NCBI GenBank assembly: GCA_002344135.1
Contig: DDTO01000008.1
Coordinates: 1-64,000, forward strand
DNA from: Chthonomonas sp. UBA2362
GTDB taxonomy: Bacteria; Armatimonadota; Fimbriimonadia; Fimbriimonadales; Fimbriimonadaceae
Direction: 5' to 3'
DNA: 64,000 bases
Below the pieces are notes generated by a model. That model was not told where the DNA came from. It worked only from the letters and a program-made list of their open reading frames with translations, and made no database searches. The position numbers were made by a program, and so were the translations under genes. This document shows positions 16,567 to 25,135 of this stretch, piece by piece. How positions within the stretch are numbered: position 1 is the first letter of the stretch; each line of letters opens with the position of its first letter.

Positions 16567-18072
16567 ATGGACCCGAGACGCGAGCACGAACTGACCCTGA
16601 CCCGACGCCAGTTGTTCGGGCGCGCTGCCCTCGGGGCCGGAACCTTGGCCTTGGCATCGCTGCTCCGGGCGGAGCCATCGATGCGCCTCCAACAGGCGAA
16701 AGGCGGGCTCCCAGGGCTTCCCAACCTGGCCCCGAAAGCCAAGCGGGTCATCTACCTCACGATGAACGGAGGTCCGAGCCAGATCGACCTCTGGGATCAC
16801 AAGCCCAAGCTCGCCGAACGCTTCGATCAGGACCTCCCCGGCGAGATTCGGCGCGGCCAGCGCATCACCACGATGACGAGCGGCCAGCAGCGGTTTCCGG
16901 TCGCTCCCTCAAAGTATGCCTTTCAGCGATACGACAACGGGGGCGACGGAATCTGGGTCAGCGAGCTTCTGCCCCATACCGCGAAGGTCGTGAACCGGCT
17001 CTGCGTGATCCGCTCGATGTTCACCGAGGCAATCAACCACGACCCTGCGGTGACCTACATTCAAACGGGCAGCGAACTTCCCGGGCGTCCGAGCATCGGC
17101 TCGTGGATTTCCTATGGTTTGGGCTCGCTGAACGAGGACCTGCCGACCTATATCGTGCTGCACTCCACCTGGAGCTCTAAAGCGGACGCTCAAGCCGTTT
17201 TCACTCGCCTTTGGGGCGCGGGTTTCCTTCCCAGCGAGCACCAAGGAGTCGCGCTGAGGAGCGCAGGCGATCCCGTGCTGTACCTTCGCAATCCCGAGGG
17301 TGTCGACGGTGTGACTCGCCGCCGAATGCTCGACGGCCTTGCGAAGCTGAACCAGCTGCAATTGGACCAGTTCGGTGACCCCGAGATCGCCGCGCGAATC
17401 GCCCAATACGAGATGGCCTATCGGCTCCAGACCAGCGTCCCCGACCTCATGGACATCTCGAAGGAACCCGAAGAGGTCTTCCAACTTTATGGCGAAGACG
17501 CTCGAAAGCCGGGCACATTCGCCGCTAACTGTCTCCTCGCAAGACGGATGGCTGAGCGCAACGTCCGGTTCATCCAGATTTTCCATCGCGGCTGGGATCA
17601 GCATGGCAATCTCGGGGGCGATCTTCCTCTCCAGTGCAAGGACATCGACCAGGCCTGCGCAGGCTTGATCCTCGATCTCGAACGCAAGGGACTGCTCGAC
17701 GAAACCCTCGTGATCTGGGGCGGCGAGTTCGGTCGCACCGTTTATTGCCAAGGACCTCTGAGCAAGGAAAACTACGGACGGGACCACCATCCGCGGTGTT
17801 TCACCATGTGGTTAGCGGGCGGCGGAGTGAAGCCGGGATTGGTGTACGGCCAAACCGACGACTACAGCTACAACATCGTCGACGTCGATGGCAAGATCCT
17901 GAACCCAACGCCAGACACGTTTACCCCGGGTGCAGTGCATATCCACGACCTAAACGCCACGATCATGCGGCTGATGGGGGTCGATCACACGAAGCTGACC
18001 TACCGCTATTCGGGCCGCGACTTTCGCCTGACCGACGTCCACGGGTTCGTAGTGGACGACCTCCTCGCCTAA
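16567..18072 (+). CDS. DUF1501 family protein, Tat-exported (second copy)
   Basis: 501 aa. Twin-arginine-like signal TRRQLFGRAALGAGTLALASLL at residues 11-32 (split by the RR pair). The core matches the sulfatase-fold DUF1501 branch: VIYLTMNGGPSQIDLWDHKP, FHRGWDQHGNL, VIWGGEFGRT and DHHPRCFTMWLAGGGVKPG. This branch is usually partnered with a DUF1553/DUF1549 cytochrome-like gene in Planctomycetes; no such partner is here. The aminotransferase gene begins one base after its stop codon, which suggests a shared transcript. A TAAACT box lies 10 nt before the ATG. Substrate unknown. Confidence 0.92.
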   Translation: MDPRREHELTLTRRQLFGRAALGAGTLALASLLRAEPSMRLQQAKGGLPGLPNLAPKAKRVIYLTMNGGPSQIDLWDHKPKLAERFDQDLPGEIRRGQRITTMTSGQQRFPVAPSKYAFQRYDNGGDGIWVSELLPHTAKVVNRLCVIRSMFTEAINHDPAVTYIQTGSELPGRPSIGSWISYGLGSLNEDLPTYIVLHSTWSSKADAQAVFTRLWGAGFLPSEHQGVALRSAGDPVLYLRNPEGVDGVTRRRMLDGLAKLNQLQLDQFGDPEIAARIAQYEMAYRLQTSVPDLMDISKEPEEVFQLYGEDARKPGTFAANCLLARRMAERNVRFIQIFHRGWDQHGNLGGDLPLQCKDIDQACAGLILDLERKGLLDETLVIWGGEFGRTVYCQGPLSKENYGRDHHPRCFTMWLAGGGVKPGLVYGQTDDYSYNIVDVDGKILNPTPDTFTPGAVHIHDLNATIMRLMGVDHTKLTYRYSGRDFRLTDVHGFVVDDLLA

Positions 18073-18073
18073 T

Positions 18074-19240
18074 ATGCGAACCTCGCAGAAGGCCCAGCGG
18101 TTCACGGAGTCGGTCATCCGCGAGATGACCCGCATCTTCAATGCCCGCGGTGATCGCCCCGGCGCGAATCTCGCCCAAGGCTTTCCCGACTTCCCGGCCC
18201 CGGAAGCCATGAAGGAAGCCGCCTGCCGCGCGATTCGCAACGAAGTGAACCAATACGCGATCACTTGGGGCGCCAAGAGTCTCAGAGAGGCGATCGCCGA
18301 CAAGACGGAACGCGACTACGGCTACCGTCCCGATCCCGAGCGAGAGCTCACCGTCGCCTGCGGGGCGACCGAGGCGATGATTGCCGCCCTGCTCGCGCTC
18401 GTCGACCCGGGTGACGAGGTGATCGTCTTCGAGCCGTACTACGAGAACTATGGCCCGGACGCCATCCTGTCGGGTGCGAAGCCACGCTTCGTTCGGCTCC
18501 ATGCTCCCGACTGGCGGTGGGACGAGCGTGAGCTCCGCTCAGCCTTCAACGAGCGCACGAGGGCCATTGTGATCAACACGCCGAACAACCCGACCGGTCG
18601 CGTGTTCGACCTCGGCGAAATGAGCCAGATCGCAGAGTTGTGCGCCAAGTGGGACGTCGTCGCGATAACGGACGAAATCTACGAACACATCGTTTATGAG
18701 GGACAGCATCATTCGATGGCGACTCTCCCCGGGATGCGGGAACGGACGGTGACCATTTCCGGACTAAGCAAGACCTACAGCGCCACCGGATGGCGGATCG
18801 GCTGGCTGATCGCGCCGCCAGAGGCGACATCGGCAATCCGCAAGGTCCACGACTTTCTCACCGTGGGGGCCGCGGCCCCTCTGCAGGAAGGGGCCGCCGT
18901 CGCCCTCCGGTTCGCGCCGGAGTATTATGCCGACCTTGCCGAGTTCTATCGCGAACGCCGCGACTTCACTTGCCCGATGCTCCGTGAGAGCGGCTTCGAG
19001 TTTGCCGATCCCGAGGGGGCCTACTACATCCTCGCGGACTTCAGCCGCCTATCGGAGGCGGACGATGTGGCGTTCGCTCGGTGGCTGATCGAGGAAGTCG
19101 GGGTAGCCACGGTGCCCGGAAGCAGCTTCTACGTCGAACCGGAGAGCGGCCGCCACCGTGTCCGCTTCTGCTTTTGCAAGCGAATGGAGACGCTTCACGC
19201 GGCCGCCCGCCTCCTCGAAGGCCTGAGAACGATCGTCTGA
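18074..19240 (+). CDS. Class I/II PLP aminotransferase
   Basis: 388 aa, fold type I. Schiff-base Lys233 in SGLSKTYSATGWR, the PLP-ring and phosphate elements CGATEAM, NTPNNPTG, ITDEIY and the C-terminal RHRVRFCFCK Arg for the substrate carboxylate. The opening LAQGFPDFPAPEAM and QYAITWG resemble the glutamine/methionine (KAT III, YbdL-like) group, but the substrate cannot be fixed from sequence. No Shine-Dalgarno; coupled to the DUF1501 gene by a 1-nt gap. Its last 46 nt overlap the convergent sigma-like gene. Confidence 0.92.
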   Translation: MRTSQKAQRFTESVIREMTRIFNARGDRPGANLAQGFPDFPAPEAMKEAACRAIRNEVNQYAITWGAKSLREAIADKTERDYGYRPDPERELTVACGATEAMIAALLALVDPGDEVIVFEPYYENYGPDAILSGAKPRFVRLHAPDWRWDERELRSAFNERTRAIVINTPNNPTGRVFDLGEMSQIAELCAKWDVVAITDEIYEHIVYEGQHHSMATLPGMRERTVTISGLSKTYSATGWRIGWLIAPPEATSAIRKVHDFLTVGAAAPLQEGAAVALRFAPEYYADLAEFYRERRDFTCPMLRESGFEFADPEGAYYILADFSRLSEADDVAFARWLIEEVGVATVPGSSFYVEPESGRHRVRFCFCKRMETLHAAARLLEGLRTIV

Positions 19241-20307
19241 ACCGGACCGCGAAGGAGTCGAGTTCGGGCGTTTCGCCGGAGCGAAACCACTTGGACCGGC
19301 GTTACGCCGTAGCGATCGGCGATCGATCGGTCGTCCATCGGCAGATCGTCCCATCGAGTGAGGAGTTCATCGAGGGGCATCCCTACCGCTTGAGCGATCT
19401 GGCTTCGGGTCGCAATCGCGGTCTCGAGGAGCAGCGCGATAACACCTCGCCCCAGGGGGTCGCGCAGATTAAGGAGCAGCGCGGCTCGCTGGAGTGCCGG
19501 CAGGTCCTGGATCGAGTTCCACAGCGCCCTTAGTTCCTGTTGGGCAATCGCCGTGCGCTCGGCGTCGGGAGCGGTGTCGACGATACGATCGTAGAACGGT
19601 CCCGCATCGAACTGCGACTCGGCGATGGCCCGACCGTCGGCCATTTCTCGGGCGCCGGCGATCACGTTGACCACCGAATAGAATGGCGCGGGACCTCCGA
19701 TCGCTTCGATAAGACGCGTAACGATGTTGCGCAGGTCGAATGCAGTGAGAGCATCGTCCAGTCGGAGCAGCACTGGCAGATTCTTCGGGTCCTCGAGAAG
19801 CCGGGCAAGGAGGGCTGCGTCTGCCTGAGCGGAAGGCGCATCGACCAGGCCGATAAGAGTCACACCGGCATCGTTCCGCCAAGAATGAAGGCGGGGGCTG
19901 CTCGACACCGCATAGCGAAGGTTGGCGATCAGCTTCGTCCGGAGGGGCTGCTCGCGCTGGCTGCGGCTGTGGATCGCGTTTCGGGTGACCGATTCCGCAT
20001 AGGCCCGGAAACAGTCGACCTTCGCGCACTGGTTGTCTCGCCACCGCCGCAGGCGCTCGACCAGACTGAACGACACTTCACCGATCAGATCCTCGGCATC
20101 GTCGAGGTTCGACCGAGAACGCCCGGACCCTCGTTCGACCGATCGTCGAATCGCGTCTACGCCAAAGCGTCGGAAGATGTCGTCGAGGAGGGCGTTGGCT
20201 TTGCGGTCATCGGACTCCCGACCGAAGCGCTCGATCAGGGCGTCGAGATCGTGGTTCCATTGGAGGGGGCAGCAGTTTCGGCTCGTGGATTCCGCGTGGG
20301 TGGACAT
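19195..20307 (-). CDS. Sigma-70-like RNA polymerase factor, atypical and long
   Basis: 370 aa. Residues about 55-125 look like sigma region 2 (NLDDAEDLIGEVSFSLVERLRRW, then FRAYAESVTRNAIHSRSQRE). A C-terminal region resembles sigma region 4: LWNSIQDLPALQRAALLLNLRD about 255-276, then a helix-turn-helix-like SIADRYGVTPVQVVSLRRNARTRLL. The middle 130 residues between them are much longer than in ECF factors and are unrecognised. The ATG at 20307 has GGAG 10 nt upstream. I call it a divergent sigma factor; a non-sigma regulator built from the same helices is possible. It overlaps the convergent aminotransferase by 46 nt. Confidence 0.72.
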   Translation of the reverse strand: MSTHAESTSRNCCPLQWNHDLDALIERFGRESDDRKANALLDDIFRRFGVDAIRRSVERGSGRSRSNLDDAEDLIGEVSFSLVERLRRWRDNQCAKVDCFRAYAESVTRNAIHSRSQREQPLRTKLIANLRYAVSSSPRLHSWRNDAGVTLIGLVDAPSAQADAALLARLLEDPKNLPVLLRLDDALTAFDLRNIVTRLIEAIGGPAPFYSVVNVIAGAREMADGRAIAESQFDAGPFYDRIVDTAPDAERTAIAQQELRALWNSIQDLPALQRAALLLNLRDPLGRGVIALLLETAIATRSQIAQAVGMPLDELLTRWDDLPMDDRSIADRYGVTPVQVVSLRRNARTRLLRGPVQTIVLRPSRRRAAA

Positions 20308-20362
20308 GACCCTATGCTCCGCCGCGCCATGCAATCCTGCTGTGACGGCGGTCCGATCTCCA

Positions 20363-20378
20363 TGTGATGTGCGTCACG
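20363..20378. promoter_or_regulatory. CRP/FNR-like operator TGTGA-N6-TCACG
   Basis: TGTGATGTGCGTCACG is a near-perfect CRP-type dyad. It sits between the divergent sigma-like gene (start 20307) and the pterin dehydratase gene (start 20404), 26 nt before the latter. No CRP gene is in the window; binding is inferred from the consensus. Confidence 0.4.
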
Positions 20379-20403
20379 GGCCGCGGTGTGGCAAACTTTC
20401 GAA

Positions 20404-20703
20404 ATGGCCGAACTGAGCTACGACCGACTCTCCGATACGGAGATTGCCGATCGACTTGTCCGTCTGCCCGGGTGGACGGTCGAACATGGGGCCTTGACTC
20501 GGCTCTATACGTTCCCCACCTACGCGTCGGGAGTGGTCTTTGCGAGTGCGGTGGGGTACCTGGCCGATGCCCTGAACCACCATCCCGACCTCACGATCGG
20601 CTATCAGAAGGTCCGGGTGACCCTCACGACTCATGACGCCGGCGGAGGCCTGACGGCCTACGATTTCGAACTTGCGCGCCGAATCGACGAGCGACTGGGC
20701 TGA
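20404..20703 (+). CDS. Pterin-4a-carbinolamine dehydratase
   Basis: 99 aa. Dehydrates 4a-hydroxy-tetrahydropterin formed by aromatic amino acid hydroxylases. The active-site signature is LNHHPDLTIGYQKVRVTL with the HHPD pair, followed by THDAGGGLTAYDFELAR. PGWTVEHGALTRLYTF is the family N-terminus. I used the ATG at 20404 (MAELSYDRLSD), not the one 18 nt upstream, because homologs begin there. The DUF503 gene starts 1 nt after its stop, and a CRP-like dyad lies upstream. Confidence 0.93.
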   Translation: MAELSYDRLSDTEIADRLVRLPGWTVEHGALTRLYTFPTYASGVVFASAVGYLADALNHHPDLTIGYQKVRVTLTTHDAGGGLTAYDFELARRIDERLG

Positions 20704-20704
20704 G

Positions 20705-20992
20705 ATGGTCGTCGGCTGGGTACGGATCGGGCTGCGGATTGAAGGCAGCTTCTCTCTGAAGGACAAGCGCCGAACCCTGCGCAGCCTGATCGACAGTCTT
20801 CGGGCGCGGCTCCCCCTTGCCGTCGCAGAAGTGGACGACCAGGACCTCCACAACGTCGCCACGGTCGGTCTCGCGACCGTCTCCGGTCATGCCGGGCTCG
20901 CCTCCGATGTACTGGACCGAGCCGTGCGGCTGGTCGAAGAACATGCCGAGGTCCGCATCGAGGAACTCGAGCGGCAGGTCGAGCATGTCTGA
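20705..20992 (+). CDS. DUF503 family protein
   Basis: 95 aa. DUF503 proteins (YlxP-like, some linked to ribosome-binding-factor operons) are small alpha/beta proteins of unknown role. Diagnostic: VVGWVRIGLRIEGSFSLKDKR, RSLIDSLRARLPLAVAEVDDQDLHN, and the closing helix RLVEEHAEVRIEEL. The start ATG follows the upstream TGA by one base, and the next gene's ATG lies inside its last codons (8-nt overlap), so the three genes are one operon. Confidence 0.9.
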   Translation: MVVGWVRIGLRIEGSFSLKDKRRTLRSLIDSLRARLPLAVAEVDDQDLHNVATVGLATVSGHAGLASDVLDRAVRLVEEHAEVRIEELERQVEHV

Positions 20993-21947
20993 AGAAAACC
21001 GGCCCCTTTCGGAGATCGAGTTCAGCGAGATCGTCGATCTTTGGAACTGGACCTACGGACGGCGATTCCGCATCGATGAGGAGATCGCTCGGATCAACCT
21101 GGGGCATGAGTCCATGCTCCACGAGGAAACGCTCGGGATTCGGTCCAAGCGACGACTCGAAGGCTTCATTGCCTTCAAAGAGGGCTACCTCGGGGCGGAA
21201 AAGACGCGGCTGCACATCACTGTCCTCGCCTTCTCGAACGAAGAATACGGCTCGCAACTGATCGAGCATGCGTTCGAGGTGGCTCGACGTCAGACTCGGG
21301 AGGAGGTCGTCTTCGGCCAGGACCTGGGGCACTTCCTTCCTGGCTGTCCTGGGGAGGCTACTGAGGTCCTCGCCTTGCTTCGACGGTTCGGCTTCGAAGA
21401 ACGCGGCGAAGTGTTCGACCTCGAGCGCACGCTTCACGACTACCTCCGCCCCTCTGGTCTTCGGGAACCCCAATCAGGCTACGCGATTCGGCCTTGCGAG
21501 AACGAAGATGTGGACGCGCTCGGCGAATTCCTCGCCGCCGAATTCCCGGGTCGTTGGCGGCTGGATGTGCGGCGCAAGCACGAGGCGGAGGGGCACCCCG
21601 GGTTCGTGATCGGCCTATTCGAGGGAGGTCGGTGTCTGGGCTTCGCCGTCACTCAGGACCCAACTCATAGGCTGCCCATCGGGGGAGCGATCTGGCGCGC
21701 CGACCTCGGCAAGGGTTGGGGCGCCTTGGGGCCGATCGGAGTCGCCGCCGACCTCCGAGGGCGCGGGCTCGGCCATACGCTGCTCGCTCGATCCCTGGAA
21801 ATCTTACGGGAACGTTCGCAGCGGTTCGGCAAGGGGCGCTGCGTAATCGACTGGACAACCCTCGACGGGTTCTATGGTCGCCACGGTTTCGTGATCTCGC
21901 GCTCTTATCGCACTTTTCGGGCAGTAACTTCCATGCTTCCGAAGTAG
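20985..21947 (+). CDS. Tandem GNAT acetyltransferase-like protein
   Basis: 320 aa. Two GNAT lobes: residues about 15-145 with RLHITVLAFSNEEYGSQLIEHAF (acetyl-CoA loop weak) and residues 160-320 with LGPIGVAADLRGRGLGHTLLARSL, where the R-G-R-G-L-G-H loop is intact, ending in LDGFYGRHGF. Tandem GNATs of this kind include aminoglycoside and mycothiol-type enzymes, but no substrate can be inferred. Starts within the DUF503 coding end. Its 3' end overlaps the convergent methyltransferase gene by 43 nt. Confidence 0.85.
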   Translation: MSEENRPLSEIEFSEIVDLWNWTYGRRFRIDEEIARINLGHESMLHEETLGIRSKRRLEGFIAFKEGYLGAEKTRLHITVLAFSNEEYGSQLIEHAFEVARRQTREEVVFGQDLGHFLPGCPGEATEVLALLRRFGFEERGEVFDLERTLHDYLRPSGLREPQSGYAIRPCENEDVDALGEFLAAEFPGRWRLDVRRKHEAEGHPGFVIGLFEGGRCLGFAVTQDPTHRLPIGGAIWRADLGKGWGALGPIGVAADLRGRGLGHTLLARSLEILRERSQRFGKGRCVIDWTTLDGFYGRHGFVISRSYRTFRAVTSMLPK

Positions 21948-22960
21948 TGAGACGAAACTCGGTAGTCCTCCACGTCGAATCCGCTCCTCTCCAAGAGAGT
22001 CCGCAGCGATCGGGAGGAGAAGTAGTTCAAGTGTTCACACACTCGCCACATCGGGTCGAGGTCACGCACGAGCCGGGAGAACGCGCTCTGGTAGTTGGGA
22101 GTCGATACCCAGAGGATGCCCCCATCCGTGAGCAGCCGTGCGGCCTTTTCGATCGATTCCGTGGGCAGAGCGATGTGCTCCAGGACGTCGCCCATAACGA
22201 GGGTGTCGTAGGTGCGCCCCGGCTCGAAGTCTTGAAAGTCCACCGCTTGAACCGAAACACCGAGCCGCTCTTCCACCGATTCGGCATAGGCCGTTCGGAT
22301 GTCTAGGCCCTCCACTTCAAAGCCGAACTCGAGAGCCAGTGCGGTGAGCTCGCCGGCTCCGACTCCGACTTCCAGCCAGCGGTCACCGGGCGACTTTCTC
22401 CGAAGTTCACCGACGATCGGCGCAAGCGACGGGAGTAGATCGGCTTTGACGTAGCGGTGATGCTCCGGGCATCCCGCCGCGAGGAGGTTGGCCAGGTCCA
22501 CCGGATAAGCGGATGCGAAGAGGTGCTCGCACGCTTCACATCGCATCCAGAGCCGCACCGGGTCGAAGCCGGGAATGAAGTCGATGTTGGTGACTAGATT
22601 GAACGCCCGGTATGGCCGGCCTTCCTGCATGCACAGCGGACAGTGCGTGAGCTCGACCTCCAAGGGTCGCTGATAAACGTATCCGTGGCATCCGTGGTCG
22701 GCGGGTGTGATCCGGGCGGCCAGCCGGGGCTCGGCTTCGAAGGCGCGGCGATGGCAGTCCGCCGAATCCTCCGCTCGGCCCTGCCGGTTGGCGATCTCGC
22801 CGAGACGCACGAGCGCGAGGGGGCGCAGTCCCGGGTCGGCCAGCACGGCTTGGTAGTGGGATTCGGCTGCCGTATCGTTGCCCGAGGCGAGCGAGTCCTC
22901 GGCACTACGGAAGCGACGGAGGGCCTCTTCGGCGGCGATCGTTGTCAAGAGTTCTGCCAT
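21905..22960 (-). CDS. SAM-dependent methyltransferase with TPR-like and zinc-ribbon regions
   Basis: 351 aa. Residues 1-85 look like two TPR units (AEEALRRFRSAEDSLASGN, LADPGLRPLALVRLGEIANRQG). A CPLC...CEAC pair (about 118-155) suggests a zinc ribbon. The methyltransferase core starts with WLEVGVGAGELTALAL (motif I), GLDIR (post-I), TLVMGDVLEHI (motif IV) and GGILWVSTPN, the class of methyltransferases acting on glycans or lipids. Substrate unknown. ATG at 22960 chosen; an upstream ATG at 23014 would run into the divergent gene. It overlaps the convergent GNAT gene by 43 nt. Confidence 0.85.
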   Translation of the reverse strand: MAELLTTIAAEEALRRFRSAEDSLASGNDTAAESHYQAVLADPGLRPLALVRLGEIANRQGRAEDSADCHRRAFEAEPRLAARITPADHGCHGYVYQRPLEVELTHCPLCMQEGRPYRAFNLVTNIDFIPGFDPVRLWMRCEACEHLFASAYPVDLANLLAAGCPEHHRYVKADLLPSLAPIVGELRRKSPGDRWLEVGVGAGELTALALEFGFEVEGLDIRTAYAESVEERLGVSVQAVDFQDFEPGRTYDTLVMGDVLEHIALPTESIEKAARLLTDGGILWVSTPNYQSAFSRLVRDLDPMWRVCEHLNYFSSRSLRTLLERSGFDVEDYRVSSHYFGSMEVTARKVR

Positions 22961-22983
22961 GGCGGTACCGGTGAAATTGTCGG

Positions 22984-22989
22984 TAGATT
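22984..22989 (+). promoter_or_regulatory. -10 box TAGATT, leaderless type
   Basis: TAGATT ends 6 nt before the ATG at 22996, the same spacing as at nuoK. The methyltransferase gene diverges only 35 nt away. Confidence 0.45.
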
Positions 22990-22995
22990 GATTCG

Positions 22996-23979
22996 ATGCC
23001 CGTAGAGCCGCCACGGCTTCCCCTCGCGATACTCCCGACCCCCGTCCATCGCCTCGAACGCCTCTCGGAAGCGCTCGGAGTCGACCTTTGGATCAAGCGC
23101 GACGACCTGACCGGATTCGCGCTCGGGGGCAACAAGGGACGAAAGCTGGAGTATCTGCTGGCGGACGCACTTCGAAGCGGGGCAGATGCCGTCGTAACTT
23201 GCGGTTCGTGCCAATCGAACTTCGTCCGGCAGATCGGGGTTGCTTGCCGGATGCTCGGTCTTGCCTGTGGTGCAGCCGTCATGGACCTGCCCTATGAACC
23301 GGAATTCGGCCGGCCGTCCGGAAGGCTGCCCCGGCGCGGCGGCAACGAGCTCATCGATCGGCTCGTCGGCGTGGACCTCCGGATCCACCCCGATGGCTCG
23401 TGGGACGAGTTGTTCGGCCACGCGGAACGGCTCGCGCAGGAGTATGAGGCAACGGGGCGGCGGGTCTATCGGGTTCCTGTCGGGGGAAGCTCGCCGCTCG
23501 GCGCCTATGCCTTCTACCGGGCGGGACTGGAAGTGCAAGAGCAGGGCGCGTTCGACTGTGTCGTCTGCCCCAGCAGCAGCGGAAGCACCCATTCCGGGCT
23601 CGCTTACGCCTATGCGGGCACTGCGACGCGAGTCATCGGCATCTCCTGCGATCCGGAGCCGGAAAACCTGGACGACCTCGTCCGCCTCTGCACCGGCCTC
23701 AACGACCTCCTGGGTCGAGGGAAGAGCCTCGATAGGAGCAGTTTCGACCTCCACTTCGACTATGTGGGACCGGGCTACGGGGTGTTGAGCGACGGTGGAG
23801 ATGGGGCCTCCCGGCTACTCCTCGATCAAGAGGGGATCTTTCTCGACCCCGTTTACACGGCGAAGGCCTTCGCCGGACTGCTCGACCTGTTGCCTGGGCT
23901 GTCGGGCCGGATCCTCTTCTGGCATACGGGTGGCCTGCCAACCCTCTTCGCCGAGACTGTGCCGACGAAATCGGGGTAG
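22996..23979 (+). CDS. D-cysteine desulfhydrase / ACC deaminase-like PLP enzyme
   Basis: 327 aa, fold type II. The PLP Lys is Lys47 in LGGNKGRKLEYL; CGSCQSNFVRQ is the Asn/Ser loop; SSSGSTHSGLAYA binds phosphate; WHTGGLP is the C-terminal motif. Family members deaminate 1-aminocyclopropane-1-carboxylate or desulfhydrate D-cysteine; the substrate-determining residues cannot be settled by eye, and the desulfhydrase is the commoner activity. Start supported by a TAGATT box 6 nt upstream. Followed 9 nt later by a small helical protein gene. Confidence 0.9.
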   Translation: MPVEPPRLPLAILPTPVHRLERLSEALGVDLWIKRDDLTGFALGGNKGRKLEYLLADALRSGADAVVTCGSCQSNFVRQIGVACRMLGLACGAAVMDLPYEPEFGRPSGRLPRRGGNELIDRLVGVDLRIHPDGSWDELFGHAERLAQEYEATGRRVYRVPVGGSSPLGAYAFYRAGLEVQEQGAFDCVVCPSSSGSTHSGLAYAYAGTATRVIGISCDPEPENLDDLVRLCTGLNDLLGRGKSLDRSSFDLHFDYVGPGYGVLSDGGDGASRLLLDQEGIFLDPVYTAKAFAGLLDLLPGLSGRILFWHTGGLPTLFAETVPTKSG

Positions 23980-23988
23980 TTTGGTCTC

Positions 23989-24180
23989 ATGCAGGAATTC
24001 ATCGACCAACTCGTTGCTAAGGTAGGCCTCGACAAGGAGACTGCGGCCAAGGTCGTCGCCTTCGTCCAGGAGCACGCCGCTGACATTCCGAAGTGGATCG
24101 GCCAATCCGGCTTTGCCGACAAGCTCCCGGGCGGAATCGGCGACGCGCTCTCCGGCCTCATGGGAGGCGACGACAAGTAG
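23989..24180 (+). CDS. Small helical acidic protein
   Basis: 63 aa. MQEFIDQLVAKVGLDKETAAKVVAFVQEH forms two amphipathic helices; the tail LPGGIGDALSGLMGGDD is Gly-rich and flexible. Similar short proteins occur in many bacteria as unassigned families. No catalytic residue visible. Located between the desulfhydrase-like gene and the TsaC gene on the same strand with short gaps, so probably cotranscribed. Function unknown. Confidence 0.75.
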   Translation: MQEFIDQLVAKVGLDKETAAKVVAFVQEHAADIPKWIGQSGFADKLPGGIGDALSGLMGGDDK

Positions 24181-24188
24181 GACTCGAG

Positions 24189-25100
24189 ATCCTCGATCCG
24201 ACTCCTCAAAACGTCGCCCGCGCCGTACGGACCCTCATGGCGAGCGGGGTCGTCGTGATGCCCACCGAGACGGTCTACGGCTTGGCTTGTCGGGCCACCG
24301 ACGCAGTGGCCGTGTCAAAGGTCTTCGCCGCGAAGGGCCGACCCGCCGAGAACCCGCTGATCGTCCATGTCGCATCACCGACGATGGCAGAGGAGATCGC
24401 GCTCATCGATGCCCGCGCGAGGGCGCTCATGGATGCCTTCTGGCCGGGACCGCTTACTCTGGTCGTGCCCAAACGTGAAGGCATCCCCGACGCCGTAACT
24501 GCGGGTCTCCCGACCGTTGCGGTACGCCGACCCGACCACTCGGTCGCTTTGGCCCTGATCGAAGGGGCAGGTCCGGTTGCCGCACCCAGCGCGAACCGGT
24601 CCTCGCGTCTCTCGCCTACCCGCGCGCAGGACGTCGATCCGATGCTCGGAGACTTCCTTGTCCTCGACGGGGGGCCTTGCCGGGTAGGAATCGAGTCCAC
24701 GATCGTCAATCTGGCCGACTCGGAGGGACCCCGGCTTCTTCGCCTGGGTCGAATCAGTCGGCAGGACTTGGAGCACGTGCTTTGCGTGCCGATTCTCGAC
24801 CGAAAGGAGGGTGCGCCGATAGTCGCCCCAGGGGAATATCCCAAGCACTACGCTCCGCTCACTCCCGTTCGATTGGCCGCCTCGCTTGCCGAGGGAGATG
24901 CGGGCTTGACCTTCGGCCAGAGCGCCAACTTCCGGCAGGTCGCGATGCCGAGCGACCCGGGGGCCTATGCCGCCGCGCTGTACCACAGTCTCGCCGAACT
25001 GGACAGCCTCGGCCTTGCCGAGATCGTGGTCCAGACGCCACCCGCGATCCCGGAGTGGGAGCCGATCTGGGACCGGCTGCGCCGCGCGACCGGCGAATAG
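24189..25100 (+). CDS. tsaC: L-threonylcarbamoyladenylate synthase (TsaC/Sua5)
   Basis: 303 aa. Makes the threonylcarbamoyl-AMP used for t6A tRNA modification. VVVMPTETVYGLACRAT is the signature, followed by KVFAAKGRPAENPLIVHV (the KxRP substrate loop), PGPLTLVVPK, PSANRSSRLSPT, and DGGPCRVGIESTIVNL; a Sua5 C-terminal domain with KHYAPLTP follows. No ATG, GTG or TTG precedes the first helix in frame; the sole internal ATG (24237) would remove it. A likely start is the ATC at 24189, 6 nt after AGGA. I flag this as tentative. Confidence 0.9.
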   Translation: MLDPTPQNVARAVRTLMASGVVVMPTETVYGLACRATDAVAVSKVFAAKGRPAENPLIVHVASPTMAEEIALIDARARALMDAFWPGPLTLVVPKREGIPDAVTAGLPTVAVRRPDHSVALALIEGAGPVAAPSANRSSRLSPTRAQDVDPMLGDFLVLDGGPCRVGIESTIVNLADSEGPRLLRLGRISRQDLEHVLCVPILDRKEGAPIVAPGEYPKHYAPLTPVRLAASLAEGDAGLTFGQSANFRQVAMPSDPGAYAAALYHSLAELDSLGLAEIVVQTPPAIPEWEPIWDRLRRATGE

Positions 25101-25121
25101 CCCAGGCCGCCCGAACGTCGG

Positions 25122-25127
25122 CATAAT
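25122..25127 (+). promoter_or_regulatory. -10 box CATAAT of the zinc-ribbon gene
   Basis: CATAAT ends 8 nt before the ATG at 25136, leaving a leader of one or two bases at most. Confidence 0.45.
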
Positions 25128-25135
25128 AGAGAAGC

